A DNA stretch of 64,000 nucleotides from Ktedonobacteraceae bacterium (GTDB taxonomy: Bacteria > Chloroflexota > Ktedonobacteria > Ktedonobacterales > Ktedonobacteraceae): positions 1 through 64,000 of the forward strand of contig DASRBN010000005.1 of assembly GCA_035653615.1 (NCBI GenBank), read 5' to 3'. This document shows positions 16,643 to 25,436 of the stretch, in pieces. Position 1 is the first letter of the stretch. Every line of letters starts with the position of its first letter. Under the pieces are notes generated by a model. The model was not told the origin of the DNA, ran no database searches, and saw only the letters and a list, made by a program, of their open reading frames with translations. The translations under genes and the position numbers were made by a program.

Positions 16643-17742
16643 TCCCGAAGCTCTTCGCCAGGAAGGAGCCGCTCGCATTACCTCCAACCGTCTGCGTCGT
16701 CGCCGGAGATGATGCCGCGCCCGAAGTCATGCATCCTGCTGTGGAGACCCTTCGTCTGCTCGCTCCCGGCATATGCTTCACCGGGGCGCTCAGTGGTCGT
16801 GAGGCCCTGGAGCGATTCGGCGATGCATTTCCAAAAGAGACGCGGGAGGCAATAGATAGTGCCGACTGCACGCTCTTCGGCGCAAGCGGTGGCCCCAGCA
16901 GGCCCGTTCTCTGGTATCTACGCTGGGGTAAAGAAACCTATGTCAATATTCGCCCCGTGCGCTGGTATCCTGGTTACAACAGCCCGATGGGCCATCCCGA
17001 ACGCATCGATTACGTCATCGTGCGCGATAACCTGGAAGGTATGTATCCGCCTCGCGAGGGCAATCTTGCGGAGCTTGCGGCCTTACCCAGCAGCACTACA
17101 TGGTGGCAGGCTCCCCCGCTAGAAAAACGGGGGAGCTACGCCGTCCGCATCTACACAGAAGAACAGATGCATCGCATGGCCGTCGCCGCCTGCGAGTTAG
17201 CCCTGTACCGTCAGGTCAATGGCTATCCTGGCCGCGTAACCCTGGGCGCCAAATACTCGATATTGCCGCGCACCGATGGCCGCCTGCGCGAAATCGTGCG
17301 CGAAACCGTGCATTCATATCCCGGCCTGAGCTACCAGGAATTCCTCATCGACGACCTGGCCCGGCGTATGATTGCCGAACCCGAAACGCTCGACGTAGTC
17401 GTCCTCTCCAACGAGCATGGCGACATTCTTGCCGACGCCGCCAGTGGCAGTATCGGAGGCCTTGGACTCTCACCCAGCGCCTGCTGCGGCGAATACTACG
17501 CCTACTTCGAGCCTGTACACGGCTCCGCGCCCGATATCGCCGGCAAAGGCATCATTAATCCCACCGCCATGTTATTATCCGGCGCTATGCTGCTCGACTA
17601 TCTCGGCTATAGCGAAGAGGCCCGCCGGCTGGAGCGGGCAATACAGCAGGTCTATCATGAAGGGGAGGTCTTGACGCGCGATCAGCGAGGGAATGCAGGA
17701 ACGATGGAGTTTGTGGAGGCGGTGCGTAAGCATTTGGATTGA
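16639..17742 (+). CDS. hicdh: Homoisocitrate dehydrogenase, divergent
   Basis: NAD-dependent beta-decarboxylating dehydrogenase making 2-oxoadipate from homoisocitrate, 367 aa. Recognisable parts: YVNIRPVRWYPG near 101-112, YVIVRDNLEGMYPPREG near 125-141, a later LSNEHGDILADAASG near 255-269 with the metal Asp residues, and EPVHGSAPDIAGKGIINP near 293-310. Oddities: the usual GDGIGPE is VAGDDAAPE, the usual TTNLFGD is LSNEHGD, and the segment before YAVRIYTEE is longer than usual. A 9-bp perfect hairpin at 17110-17136 lies in that segment. The enzyme class is secure; homoisocitrate as substrate rests on the operon. It is the last gene of the cluster, whose 2-oxoadipate would need an aminotransferase (LysN) that is not in this window. 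Confidence 0.85.
   Translation: MIPKLFARKEPLALPPTVCVVAGDDAAPEVMHPAVETLRLLAPGICFTGALSGREALERFGDAFPKETREAIDSADCTLFGASGGPSRPVLWYLRWGKETYVNIRPVRWYPGYNSPMGHPERIDYVIVRDNLEGMYPPREGNLAELAALPSSTTWWQAPPLEKRGSYAVRIYTEEQMHRMAVAACELALYRQVNGYPGRVTLGAKYSILPRTDGRLREIVRETVHSYPGLSYQEFLIDDLARRMIAEPETLDVVVLSNEHGDILADAASGSIGGLGLSPSACCGEYYAYFEPVHGSAPDIAGKGIINPTAMLLSGAMLLDYLGYSEEARRLERAIQQVYHEGEVLTRDQRGNAGTMEFVEAVRKHLD
17110..17136. repeat. Hairpin inside the homoisocitrate dehydrogenase gene
   Basis: GCTCCCCCG at 17110-17118 and CGGGGGAGC at 17128-17136 around CTAGAAAAA. GTTAGAAAAACGGG near 26589 resembles the loop and right arm. Confidence 0.6.
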
Positions 17743-17750
17743 TGGGATAC

Positions 17751-17878
17751 TGTAGGGACAGCGCCTTCTCCGCTCGACTTGCTTGAGTGTGATAGCACGC
17801 CGCCCTGCCTGGGGCAGGCAACCGCGAACAAGCGGCGTTGGCGAGGCGGGTAGGTGCCAGGTGCCTGTCCTCATTGGG
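17751..17878. repeat. Compound repeat (family A) after the lysine operon
   Basis: GTAGGGACAGCGCC at the left, several short GC-rich inverted repeats in the middle, and GTGCCAGGTGCCTGTCC at the right. It fills most of the gap to the VOC gene. No clear uridine-rich terminator follows it. Confidence 0.55.
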
Positions 17879-18027
17879 ATCACTTATTCTCCGTCTCGAC
17901 TGTTGAAGTTCATCATAAAATTGCCTTTAGCTTTCCATAAAGGATGGTCGATTCTGTCCTCTTTCCCGGTTATACTTAAACCAGAAACGTCGTTAAGTAT
18001 CAACTACAGAGAAAGAGGAAAACAATC

Positions 18028-18408
18028 ATGACCAACATGCAGATGAAACTCGAACTGGTTATTGTCCCCGTTTCCGATGTTGACCGCGCCAAGGCTTTTT
18101 ATACCGAAAAGATCGGCTTTAACGCTGACTATGACTTTCAAGTCCGCGAGGGCCTACGTTTTGTCCAGTTAACTCCTCCCGGTTCCGCCTGCTCGATTGC
18201 CATTGGGGATGGGATTACAGATATGCAGCCCGGGTCGCAAAAAGGTCTGCAAATGGTGGTGGAGGACGTGAGAGCCATCCGCGAGGAACTGCTCAAACGA
18301 GGCACTGAGGTGAGCGAGGTCGATGTGCAGGATTGGGGGCATTTCGTCTACTTTAACGATCCCGATGGCAATCGCTGGTCCTTGCAGCAACTCCCCAGGC
18401 GTGGCTAA
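18028..18408 (+). CDS. VOC (glyoxalase/bleomycin resistance-like) family protein
   Basis: A 126-aa protein with the paired beta-alpha-beta-beta-beta units of the vicinal oxygen chelate fold. The opening LELVIVPVSDVDRAKAFYTEK (residues 8-28) is typical. The end has FVYFNDPDGNRWSLQQL, the usual metal-site strand. AGAGAAAGAGGAAAAC lies upstream of the ATG. Such proteins include dioxygenases, lyases and antibiotic-binding proteins. Close relatives described as glyoxalase-like bind diverse small molecules, so a substrate cannot be assigned. It is separated from the lysine operon by a repeat and stands opposite the flavin monooxygenase gene, so it is probably transcribed alone. Confidence 0.8.
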   Translation: MTNMQMKLELVIVPVSDVDRAKAFYTEKIGFNADYDFQVREGLRFVQLTPPGSACSIAIGDGITDMQPGSQKGLQMVVEDVRAIREELLKRGTEVSEVDVQDWGHFVYFNDPDGNRWSLQQLPRRG

Positions 18409-18497
18409 CCAGCATTTAGAAGTTCATGGGCCAGATTCAGAAGTGGAAGAGAGCAAGCGATCTGTTCTCTTCCACTTCCGCGAGCTTGTTGAGCCAG

Positions 18498-19358
18498 CTA
18501 CTCAACCCGCAATGGCCCACGCCTCACACCCTCCCGCATCTCATCCAACTCCCCGGCAGGCACATACTCCACCCACCAGGTAGCTCCCGCCTCGGCCAGC
18601 GACTTGATCAAGGCGCGGTCCTGTTCCCAATCATCGCCACGGCTCCGCCCACCCAACATAACCTCATATGATTTTGCCCGCTGCTGTTCGCTTCTATGAC
18701 TTTCGATGAATGACTTGAGTTCGCGCACTTCATCAGGCGTCCAATCGCTGAAATCGCCTGACCCGTGTTGCTTATAGAGACAACACCCATCATAACGCGC
18801 CGCCCGCAGCGATGGCCCTTTCAGCGGCCAGCCCCCGCCTACAATGATTGGAATACGTGGCTTTTGCACTGGCGCGGGCAAAAAAGTCATCTCATTCACT
18901 TGAAAGTATTGCCCCGAATAACTGAAAGGTTCTCCACTCCACAATCCCACAATGATAGCCAGCGCCTCGTCCAGCATCTTCGCCCGTTCCTTCGCCTCTC
19001 TCACCTCATGGACGCGACTGAAACCGGCCTCACCAGCATCACCCGAACCCACACCCAGCATAAAGCGCCCGTTCGACAATTCATCCAGCGCGACCGCCTC
19101 GCGAGCTACCTTCCATGGCCTTCGCCTGCTCAGCGGTGTCACCGACGTGCCTAAGCGCACTCGTTTCGTGCCAACAGTCATCGCCGCCAGCGCAATCCAT
19201 GGATCGCACGTTGGCACCGCCCCATCGCTCTGATGCACAATGTAATCCTCGACAAAGACGCCATCCCATCCCGCTTCTTCCGCCAGGCACCCTAACTCGG
19301 CCAGCACTCGTGCATCCCCGCATACTCCGCCATTCGGGAGAGCAAGACCATACTGCAT
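18498..19358 (-). CDS. LLM-class flavin-dependent oxidoreductase
   Basis: Luciferase-like monooxygenase of 286 aa, binding reduced F420 or FMN. The N-terminus MQYGLALPNGG, then EEAGWDGVFVEDY, RVRLGTSVTPLSRRRPWKVA and the flavin-binding ELSNGRFMLGVGSGD are in family order. A large insertion-free C-terminus ends with TWWVEYVPAG, as in the substrate-lid region. An upstream start at 19391 is possible, but AAGGAGG lies 5 nt before the ATG at 19358. The substrate is unknown. It converges with the VOC gene and is followed upstream by a composite palindromic repeat, so a single-gene transcript is likely. Confidence 0.82.
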   Translation of the reverse strand: MQYGLALPNGGVCGDARVLAELGCLAEEAGWDGVFVEDYIVHQSDGAVPTCDPWIALAAMTVGTKRVRLGTSVTPLSRRRPWKVAREAVALDELSNGRFMLGVGSGDAGEAGFSRVHEVREAKERAKMLDEALAIIVGLWSGEPFSYSGQYFQVNEMTFLPAPVQKPRIPIIVGGGWPLKGPSLRAARYDGCCLYKQHGSGDFSDWTPDEVRELKSFIESHRSEQQRAKSYEVMLGGRSRGDDWEQDRALIKSLAEAGATWWVEYVPAGELDEMREGVRRGPLRVE

Positions 19359-19511
19359 AGCAACCTCCTTGCAGAATAACCTGTAATACATTTGCTATAA
19401 ACAGTATAGTCTGGCATCATGACATCTTCTGTCATATTTGCCTGACCCACGTGCGGGGAGAAACTTCTCCAAACATGAGTCATCCCAGCTTTTGACGAAT
19501 GGGCTTGGAGA

Positions 19512-19601
19512 GGGCGACCACCAGGATGCGCCCTTACTATGACCGCGAAGCTTTCTTGTAAGGGATCGTCTCATAGTAAGGGCGACCACCAGGGTGCGCC
19601 C
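19512..19601. repeat. Composite inverted repeat element (family E)
   Basis: Two near-identical 22-bp units GGGCGACCACCAGGATGCGCCC (19512-19533) and its one-mismatch copy (19580-19601) frame 14-bp perfect inverted arms (CGCCCTTACTATGA 19529-19542; TCATAGTAAGGGCG 19571-19584). The symmetry suggests a MITE-like element. No gene lies in 19359-19637. Confidence 0.8.
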
Positions 19602-19637
19602 TCTGCCCTGGCCTCTGCCGCGAATTCGGGACTGAAA

Positions 19638-20360
19638 CTAGGCGATAGTCTGCCCCGGCGTCATTTCGATCACCTCGACGCTTTCCAGGCCCAGTTTGCC
19701 CAACTCGTCCTTCAATTGTGCTGGCGTGCCGATCAGAATGGGGAAGGTGCCGTAGTGCATGGGAATGACATGCTTCACGCCCAGCAAACGTACCGCCAGC
19801 GCTGCCCCTTTCGGCCCCATCGTATAGAAATCGCCGATGGGCAGCATGGCAATATCAGGCGCGTACAGCTCGCGAATCAATTGCATATCTCCAAAAGCGC
19901 AGGTATCGCCCGCATGGTACAACTTGAGACCGTTCTCCAACTCGATCACATAGCCGACCGGCTCGCCTCCATACACCGTCTCCTCTCCCTGGCCGCTGAT
20001 ACCCGAAGAGTGGAATGCCGGAGTCATGGAAACGGTAATCCCCTGCACGTTCACGCTGCCCCCGATATTGAAGCCCACCACATTTTCGACGCCCTGCGAG
20101 CTGATCCAGCCCGCGGTCTCCACCATAGCCAGCACCTGGGCATGAAACTTCTGCGCGATCGGTACGACATCATTGATGTGATCAGAATGCCCATGCGTGA
20201 CCAGGATCATATCCACTTTATCGAGCTGCCTGGCTTCAGCCGGGCTCTTCGGATTCCCCTCAATCCAGGGGTCAATCAAAATCACCTTGTTCTGCGGTGT
20301 TGTCACCTTGAATGTGGCATGTCCTAACCACGTGATCTGTGTTCCATTAAGTTGTGCCAT
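19638..20360 (-). CDS. UPF0173-type metallo-beta-lactamase fold hydrolase
   Basis: A 240-aa metal-dependent hydrolase. ITWLGHATFKV at 9-19 and LIDPWIEGNP near 28-37 are the UPF0173 N-terminus. The metal-binding motif THGHSDH (55-61) supplies two His and an Asp-His pair. LYHAGDTCAFGD carries the bridging Asp, and VIPMHYGTFP near the C-terminus supplies the last His. All residues needed for a two-metal site are present. Family members lack a well-known physiological substrate. AGGAGGAAGT lies about 6 nt upstream of the ATG. The 393-bp gap upstream contains a palindromic repeat, so its promoter is probably between 20361 and 20500. Confidence 0.85.
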   Translation of the reverse strand: MAQLNGTQITWLGHATFKVTTPQNKVILIDPWIEGNPKSPAEARQLDKVDMILVTHGHSDHINDVVPIAQKFHAQVLAMVETAGWISSQGVENVVGFNIGGSVNVQGITVSMTPAFHSSGISGQGEETVYGGEPVGYVIELENGLKLYHAGDTCAFGDMQLIRELYAPDIAMLPIGDFYTMGPKGAALAVRLLGVKHVIPMHYGTFPILIGTPAQLKDELGKLGLESVEVIEMTPGQTIA

Positions 20361-20507
20361 ACTACTTCCTCCTTTGGTATAGTAATCTCGTCCCTGCCCG
20401 CACTGGCAAAGACATGCTGCGAAATATCAATGACGCTCTGCCCCATCACCAGCGCCAGCGTGAAAATCGAATCGACCGGCGACTTGCCAGACTCAGGAAA
20501 AGCCCTG

Positions 20508-20578
20508 TAGGGACAGCGGCTTGTCCCTGTTCGCCTCGGGGCAAAGGGACAGGCACCAGGCCCTGTCCCTACAGGGCA
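20508..20578. repeat. Dispersed palindromic repeat family A (long copy)
   Basis: CCCTGTAGGGACAG at the left and CTGTCCCTACAGGG at the right form 14-bp perfect arms, with a second inverted GTCCCTG/AGGGAC pair inside. It is the best-preserved family A copy here. The rest of the 20361-20753 gap shows no gene. Confidence 0.85.
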
Positions 20579-20753
20579 TTCCAAACGAATTGGTTCAAGT
20601 CCATGATTGGGGTCATATTTTGCGTCAATAAATAAAGTAAATCACATATTGCCGGTGGTTGTCACGTATACCTCTACGGATGTGCAAGATTTCCTGGTCT
20701 TCCAGGAAGCTCGCTCAATCATCGGGCAGGAAGGAATTGTGCAGCGTTCCTGT

Positions 20754-21611
20754 TCATAGTGCTTCCATTCCGCGGTCCGCGGCGACCTGACCGTCTTGCA
20801 ACGGCGCATCCAGGAATTCAGTGAGCATTGGCAACAGGTAGCTCCGCGTCATGATTCCATGATAGGGAGGTGCCCAGCCCACATGCGTCGTGGCCGGAAG
20901 GATCGCGAGCGAGGATCGCGGCAGGCCGGCCAGATCGCCGTCTCCCTGACTACCGCCTAGCAGAGCAAAGAGTTCCAGCACGTGTGCCAGGCGCACGCCA
21001 TCCGCATCCCCCACCAGGATCAGGGTGGGAGCTTTGATCCCTGCCACACCTGCTGTCCAATCATAGTCGGATGTCACCAGCTGCCTCACCTTCGCAACGA
21101 AGCCTGGCCAGCCCTCAGGCCTCGGCGAGGTTCGCAGATAAGCATCGTGGATGGGCGTTCCGGCAAACCCTTCAGGGCTTATCGCGCTCATAGCCACCAG
21201 GTCTTCAGGGTACCAGCCATCCCTTTTGAAAGCGGTCGAAGCAACCACCAGTTTCCGTACCACCTCTGGATGCCGGATGGCTGTTTGCAGCGCGACCCCA
21301 CCTCCCAGGGAATAGCCGAAAATATCCGCCTTGTCCAGGCCGAGATGCCTGATCAGGGCCGCGATGTCGTCTGCCAGCCACTCGTAGCTCAATGGACGGC
21401 CGATATCGGCGGTATGCCCGTGTCCTTGCAGTTCCACGGCGATGACGCGCCGCGTTGCGGCAAGCTGCGGCACCAGTTCCCCCATCGCCTCAATAGTCCC
21501 GAAGGAGCCGGGAATCATCACCAGTGGCTCCCCGCTTCCATGAAGCTCGTAGTAGAGTTCCAGACCGTTGACCGGCGCGTAATTGCCTCTCTGGTCCTTG
21601 TTAGTAGTCAT
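20754..21611 (-). CDS. Alpha/beta hydrolase
   Basis: A soluble alpha/beta hydrolase of 285 aa. The oxyanion-hole strand region is PLVMIPGSFGT, the nucleophile elbow is GYSLGGG about residue 105, the acidic residue is probably the Asp in LVGDADGVR, and the His lies in ATTHVGW. The pattern resembles haloperoxidase/haloalkane dehalogenase-like and PcaD-like enzymes; the substrate is unknown. Two starts are possible; AAGGA abuts the ATG at 21620 and is correctly spaced for that at 21611, so the latter is preferred. It is divergent from the small membrane protein at 21777; the 165-bp gap should contain both promoters. Confidence 0.82.
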   Translation of the reverse strand: MTTNKDQRGNYAPVNGLELYYELHGSGEPLVMIPGSFGTIEAMGELVPQLAATRRVIAVELQGHGHTADIGRPLSYEWLADDIAALIRHLGLDKADIFGYSLGGGVALQTAIRHPEVVRKLVVASTAFKRDGWYPEDLVAMSAISPEGFAGTPIHDAYLRTSPRPEGWPGFVAKVRQLVTSDYDWTAGVAGIKAPTLILVGDADGVRLAHVLELFALLGGSQGDGDLAGLPRSSLAILPATTHVGWAPPYHGIMTRSYLLPMLTEFLDAPLQDGQVAADRGMEAL

Positions 21612-21776
21612 GCGAATCATTCCTTTTCAATGATTTGTACTGTCAGTATGTATGTCGGCACATTATGGATAATCACCGGTAATCACCGACTTGTCCTCTC
21701 CAATAAAATAGCATACTATAGTAGAAAACCTTTTCACAGGAACTAATATGTCTATACATTGGGAGAGAAGAAAACC

Positions 21777-22145
21777 ATGGACATTCCTGTAGAGCAAATC
21801 AATCAGCTATTCGAACCCTATGACCCACAGCATTTATTGCTCCTCTGGACTGTCATGACCGTTTTCCTATTGATGGTCGCTATCATCGTAAGCGCCAGCG
21901 GCATCTATCCTACGCGCAGGAACTTCTGGCAGGTTGAACTGCTTGTCCTGGCCGGTGCTTATCTACTGAGCGCGGCCGGCTTTCTCTTATTTCACGTCAA
22001 TGCTATATTTACCATCATGGCCGCCGTGTGTATCGCCTTTGTAATGCTCGGAGACGTGGGTCATAAAGAAAAGAATCCCTCTGCGGATGAGTATAGTGCT
22101 ATGCTCTCTTCAAATAACCCCCTTCATTCAGACCCCGAACCCTGA
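21777..22145 (+). CDS. Small three-helix membrane protein
   Basis: A 122-aa protein with three hydrophobic segments: about residues 20-40 (LLLLWTVMTVFLLMVAIIVS), 55-73 (VELLVLAGAYLLSAAGFLLF) and 76-92. The N-terminus is acidic and the C-terminal 30 residues are hydrophilic with Glu, Lys and Asp. The TTG at 21759 is in frame, but GGAGAGAAG is correctly placed for the ATG at 21777. I recognise no family. It ends 4 bp from the convergent glycosidase gene and has a divergent neighbour, so it is expressed alone. Its role is unknown; the topology suggests an inner-membrane helper rather than a transporter. Confidence 0.65.
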   Translation: MDIPVEQINQLFEPYDPQHLLLLWTVMTVFLLMVAIIVSASGIYPTRRNFWQVELLVLAGAYLLSAAGFLLFHVNAIFTIMAAVCIAFVMLGDVGHKEKNPSADEYSAMLSSNNPLHSDPEP

Positions 22146-22149
22146 TAGA

Positions 22150-24504
22150 TCACTCAATCGTCACTTTCGTATCCACAATCTCGCGCTGCCGGTACTCAGC
22201 GACCGGCCCATCAAGCGTTACAGTCTTCTCATCTCGTATATCAATGGAAGAGCCTCCAATGCTGAAAGTGAAATCTCCAGGCTCAGTCACAAACCGCATG
22301 CACGCATCATAGAAGGCGAGCCGCGATGGATGTACGCTAAATATTACTTGCCGCGTCTGTCCAGGTGCGAGAGCAACGCGCGCGAAACCGAGCAACATGC
22401 GCTGGGGACGCGCAACGGAAGCAACCACATCTCGATAATATAATTGTACTACCTCCTCACCCGCGCGCTCACCGCTGTTACCTACTTGAATCGAGACCTC
22501 GATCGGTTCAGTCGTCGTCTTCGCCTGTATGCGAAGATTGCTATAGACAAAGCTGGTATAGCTCAAACCATGCCCGAAGGCAAATAGCGGGGTTACCGGA
22601 GAATCGGTATAATCGCCGAAGAACATCACGTGATCGCCTCCGGCGCGTGTAGCGGCATAGTTTGGAATCTGCCCCACCGAGCGAGGAATGCTCACCGGCA
22701 AGCGACCGCTGGGATTCACTCTCCCGGTCAATACATCGGCCAGCCCGTTGCCACCCTCTTCTCCGGGGGGAAATAGCTGTAGCAGCGCGTTGGCTCTGCC
22801 GGCAATCTCTGTAAGCGTATGGACGCGCCCGCTGAGTACCACCACTACAACAGGTGTCCCCGTACTCGCAATCGCCTCGACCAGTTCCTCCTGCACACCG
22901 GTAAGATCGAGGCGAGTTGCGTCGTTCCCCTCGCCAACCGTCGCTGAACGCAGCAGACCGCTTCGTCCGGCGACCACAACGATTGCCAGTTCCGAATCGC
23001 GCGCCACTTTCACCGCTTCAACCAAGCCGCTGAGGTCGTCGCCCAGCACCTCACAACCCTTAGCGTAGCGCACCTCTACATCCTCCCCTAATGCTGCCCG
23101 CAGGCCGGCCAGCGGCGTAACATGTGGCGCGAAATATGGACCCGGCGCATAACTCCCGCGCGCTTTTGGAACGACCAGCCCCGTAGCCTCGAGATTTTCT
23201 GGCGCCTGGTAAATCATCTCAAGGTGCGAAGGATAGTGGTAATCGCCTTGCAGAAGCCGTTCGTCGTCCGCGCCCGGTCCGATAACCGCGATGCGCTTCA
23301 CAGTAGGAGCAATTGGCAGCACTCCATCATTGCTCAGCAAAATGATCGACTCGGCAGCACCTTGACGGGCCAATGCGCGCTGTTCGGAAGTTTGAAAAAC
23401 CGCGCCGGCAGCCTGCTCGTCAACATAGGGATTCTCGAAGAGTCCAAGCAGGAATTTGAGGCGCAGTACACGCCGCACCGCTGTATCAACAGCCCCAAGC
23501 GATACTCGTCCCGCCTCGATCTCAGCCCGCAATGGCGCCCCATAGCAGTCCATCGTTGGCAGTTCCATATCAAGCCCGGCCTGCAGAGCCATGCGAGCCG
23601 CCTCTCCAGGCGTTGCCGCCACATGATGGTGATCCATCAGCATCCTGACAGCCCCATAGTCCGCGACGACGACGCCATCAAAGCCCAGTTCCTCACGTAG
23701 CAAGTCATTCAGGATCGCAGGGCTTCCCGCGCAGGGAAGGCCGTCGACGGAAGTATAGGAGTTCATGACTGTAGCAAGTCCGGCATTGCGAATCACAGCG
23801 GCGAAAGGTTCGGCGTAGGTCTCCCGCAGCTCGCGTGGGCCTAGCTGGACAGGACCCCAGTTGCGCCCGCCTTCCGATAGAGCATAGCCAAGGAAGTGTT
23901 TCCCCGTAGCCGCGACTCCATTGGCAAGATCATTGCCCTGAAGCCCCTGAACGTAGGCTGTCCCTATTATCCCGGAAAGTACCGGGTCTTCGCCATAGGA
24001 TTCCTCTACTCGTCCCCAGCGCGGGTCGCGTGCCACGTCCAGCACCGGAGCAAGCGCGTGCCGGGCGCCAACCGCCATCATCTGAGCACGGATGACCTCC
24101 GCCATTTGCTTCACAAGGGCGGGGTTCCACGTCGCGGCCAGCCCTATCCCCTGCGGAAATGTCGTCGCATCGCGATGGCAGAATCCGCCCGCGGACTCCT
24201 CATGAACGATGACAGGAATGCCAAGCCGCGTTTGTTCGACGGCAACACGTTGAATAGCGTTCATGAATGCCGCGCTTTCTCGCGGGCGCAGTCCCGTCGA
24301 GGCTCCAATGCGCGTAACTTGCCCAATGCCATGCGGCATCTTCTCGATGATCGTATCGGGATCAAGAACGCCCGTACTGACGAAAGCAGTACTCCACAGG
24401 CAGCCGAGTTGGGCCAGCTTCTCGTCGAGCGTCATCAGCGCCAGTAAGCTCTCGACTCGCTCCTCGACGGAAGCGCTCGCGTCGCGATAGGACAATGTAG
24501 TCAA
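22150..24504 (-). CDS. GH3 beta-glycosidase
   Basis: Family 3 glycoside hydrolase, 784 aa, cleaving beta-linked gluco- or xylo-oligosaccharides. The N-terminal TIM-barrel domain has HEESAGGF near 101-108, PVLDVARDPRWGRVEESYGED near 153-173 (21 residues, given by its ends), KHFLGY near 202-207, and the nucleophile Asp282 in VVADYGAV. The second domain has GPGADDERLLQGDY and EGNDATRLDLTG, which holds the likely acid/base Glu. A fibronectin-III-like domain closes the protein (FGHGLSYTSF to the end). No signal peptide is seen, so it should act in the cytoplasm on sugars imported by the adjacent ABC transporter. It is the last gene of a five-gene minus-strand group led by a LacI regulator. Confidence 0.9.
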   Translation of the reverse strand: MTTLSYRDASASVEERVESLLALMTLDEKLAQLGCLWSTAFVSTGVLDPDTIIEKMPHGIGQVTRIGASTGLRPRESAAFMNAIQRVAVEQTRLGIPVIVHEESAGGFCHRDATTFPQGIGLAATWNPALVKQMAEVIRAQMMAVGARHALAPVLDVARDPRWGRVEESYGEDPVLSGIIGTAYVQGLQGNDLANGVAATGKHFLGYALSEGGRNWGPVQLGPRELRETYAEPFAAVIRNAGLATVMNSYTSVDGLPCAGSPAILNDLLREELGFDGVVVADYGAVRMLMDHHHVAATPGEAARMALQAGLDMELPTMDCYGAPLRAEIEAGRVSLGAVDTAVRRVLRLKFLLGLFENPYVDEQAAGAVFQTSEQRALARQGAAESIILLSNDGVLPIAPTVKRIAVIGPGADDERLLQGDYHYPSHLEMIYQAPENLEATGLVVPKARGSYAPGPYFAPHVTPLAGLRAALGEDVEVRYAKGCEVLGDDLSGLVEAVKVARDSELAIVVVAGRSGLLRSATVGEGNDATRLDLTGVQEELVEAIASTGTPVVVVVLSGRVHTLTEIAGRANALLQLFPPGEEGGNGLADVLTGRVNPSGRLPVSIPRSVGQIPNYAATRAGGDHVMFFGDYTDSPVTPLFAFGHGLSYTSFVYSNLRIQAKTTTEPIEVSIQVGNSGERAGEEVVQLYYRDVVASVARPQRMLLGFARVALAPGQTRQVIFSVHPSRLAFYDACMRFVTEPGDFTFSIGGSSIDIRDEKTVTLDGPVAEYRQREIVDTKVTIE

Positions 24505-24518
24505 ATTTGAACTCCTCG

Positions 24519-25397
24519 TTATTTACTAAAGCCAGCAATCAGGCCGCTGAGTAACTGACGCCTCCCGAAAATGTACAGCAGGATGATGGGGACGGCGGAA
24601 AGGAAAACTGCCGCCAGGATTGCCGGTACATCGGTGGTAAACTGCCCCTGGAAGTTCCAGAGCGCCAGTGGCAGCACTCGCACATCCGGGCTTTGCGTCA
24701 ACACGAGCGGGAACAGGAAACCGTTCCAGATCTGGATGGTCTCATAAATGATGACTGTGATCAATGCCGGTCGGCTCAGGGGAAGGACCAGCCCGCGTAA
24801 AATTCTAAAATCACTGGCCCCATCCAGAATCATCGACTCGTACAGCTCTTTCGGAATATCCCGGATGTACGTCACCAGCACAAGCACTGAGAGAGGAATA
24901 CCGAAAGCCACCGAAGGGAGTATCAGCGCAAACAGCGTATCGTACAGGTGCATGTCACTAATCAGCGCGTAGATTGGTATAATCGTCGCTTGCAAGGGAA
25001 TCGCCAGCCCTAATAAAAACAGGCGAAACAATACTTGCGTGAAGCGATTGCGAATCCGCGAAATGGCATAAGCCGCGAAAAGGGAGACGGCGACAATCAG
25101 CACAACACTGATAACCGTGACGAAAACGGAATTGGCGAAGTAAAGGCCAAAATCATTCTCCAGCGCATTCTGGTAATTCGCCAGCGTCGGATGCGCGGGC
25201 GGCAGCCAGGGGATATCGGTGAAAAAATCCGTTTGTGGCCGCAGGCTCGTCATAAACATATAAAGAATAGGAAAGAAGGCTATCACCAGCCAGGCGATGC
25301 CAAGCAGAGCAGGGATCATTCCCCATAATCGGCTCCAGCGCAAGGCTCGCTCCTCAGTCCGGTGAACAGCTTCGATAGAAGTTGTGTCTACCTGCAT
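24519..25397 (-). CDS. Sugar ABC transporter permease (MalG-like)
   Basis: One of two inner-membrane subunits of a carbohydrate importer, 292 aa, six hydrophobic segments. The cytoplasmic coupling loop has the EAA-like motif YESMILDGASDFRILRGLVLP (21 residues, positions about 198-218). The N-terminal 30 residues are cytoplasmic and charged. Family members of this class are MalG/CUT1 type. It lies 14 bp from the GH3 gene and 39 bp from the partner permease. No ATPase gene is in the cluster, as is common for CUT1 importers that share an MsmX-like ATPase. The sugar is probably an oligosaccharide cleaved by the GH3 enzyme; that is inferred from context. Confidence 0.9.
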   Translation of the reverse strand: MQVDTTSIEAVHRTEERALRWSRLWGMIPALLGIAWLVIAFFPILYMFMTSLRPQTDFFTDIPWLPPAHPTLANYQNALENDFGLYFANSVFVTVISVVLIVAVSLFAAYAISRIRNRFTQVLFRLFLLGLAIPLQATIIPIYALISDMHLYDTLFALILPSVAFGIPLSVLVLVTYIRDIPKELYESMILDGASDFRILRGLVLPLSRPALITVIIYETIQIWNGFLFPLVLTQSPDVRVLPLALWNFQGQFTTDVPAILAAVFLSAVPIILLYIFGRRQLLSGLIAGFSK

Positions 25398-25436
25398 AGA
25401 ATTCTCTCACCTTCTCATTATCTTGTCATCGTTGTT

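Noticed and set aside
20588-20620. GGTTCAAGTCC, resembling a tRNA T-loop
   Set aside because: The flanking bases do not pair as a T stem, and no D or anticodon arm was found at the right distances.
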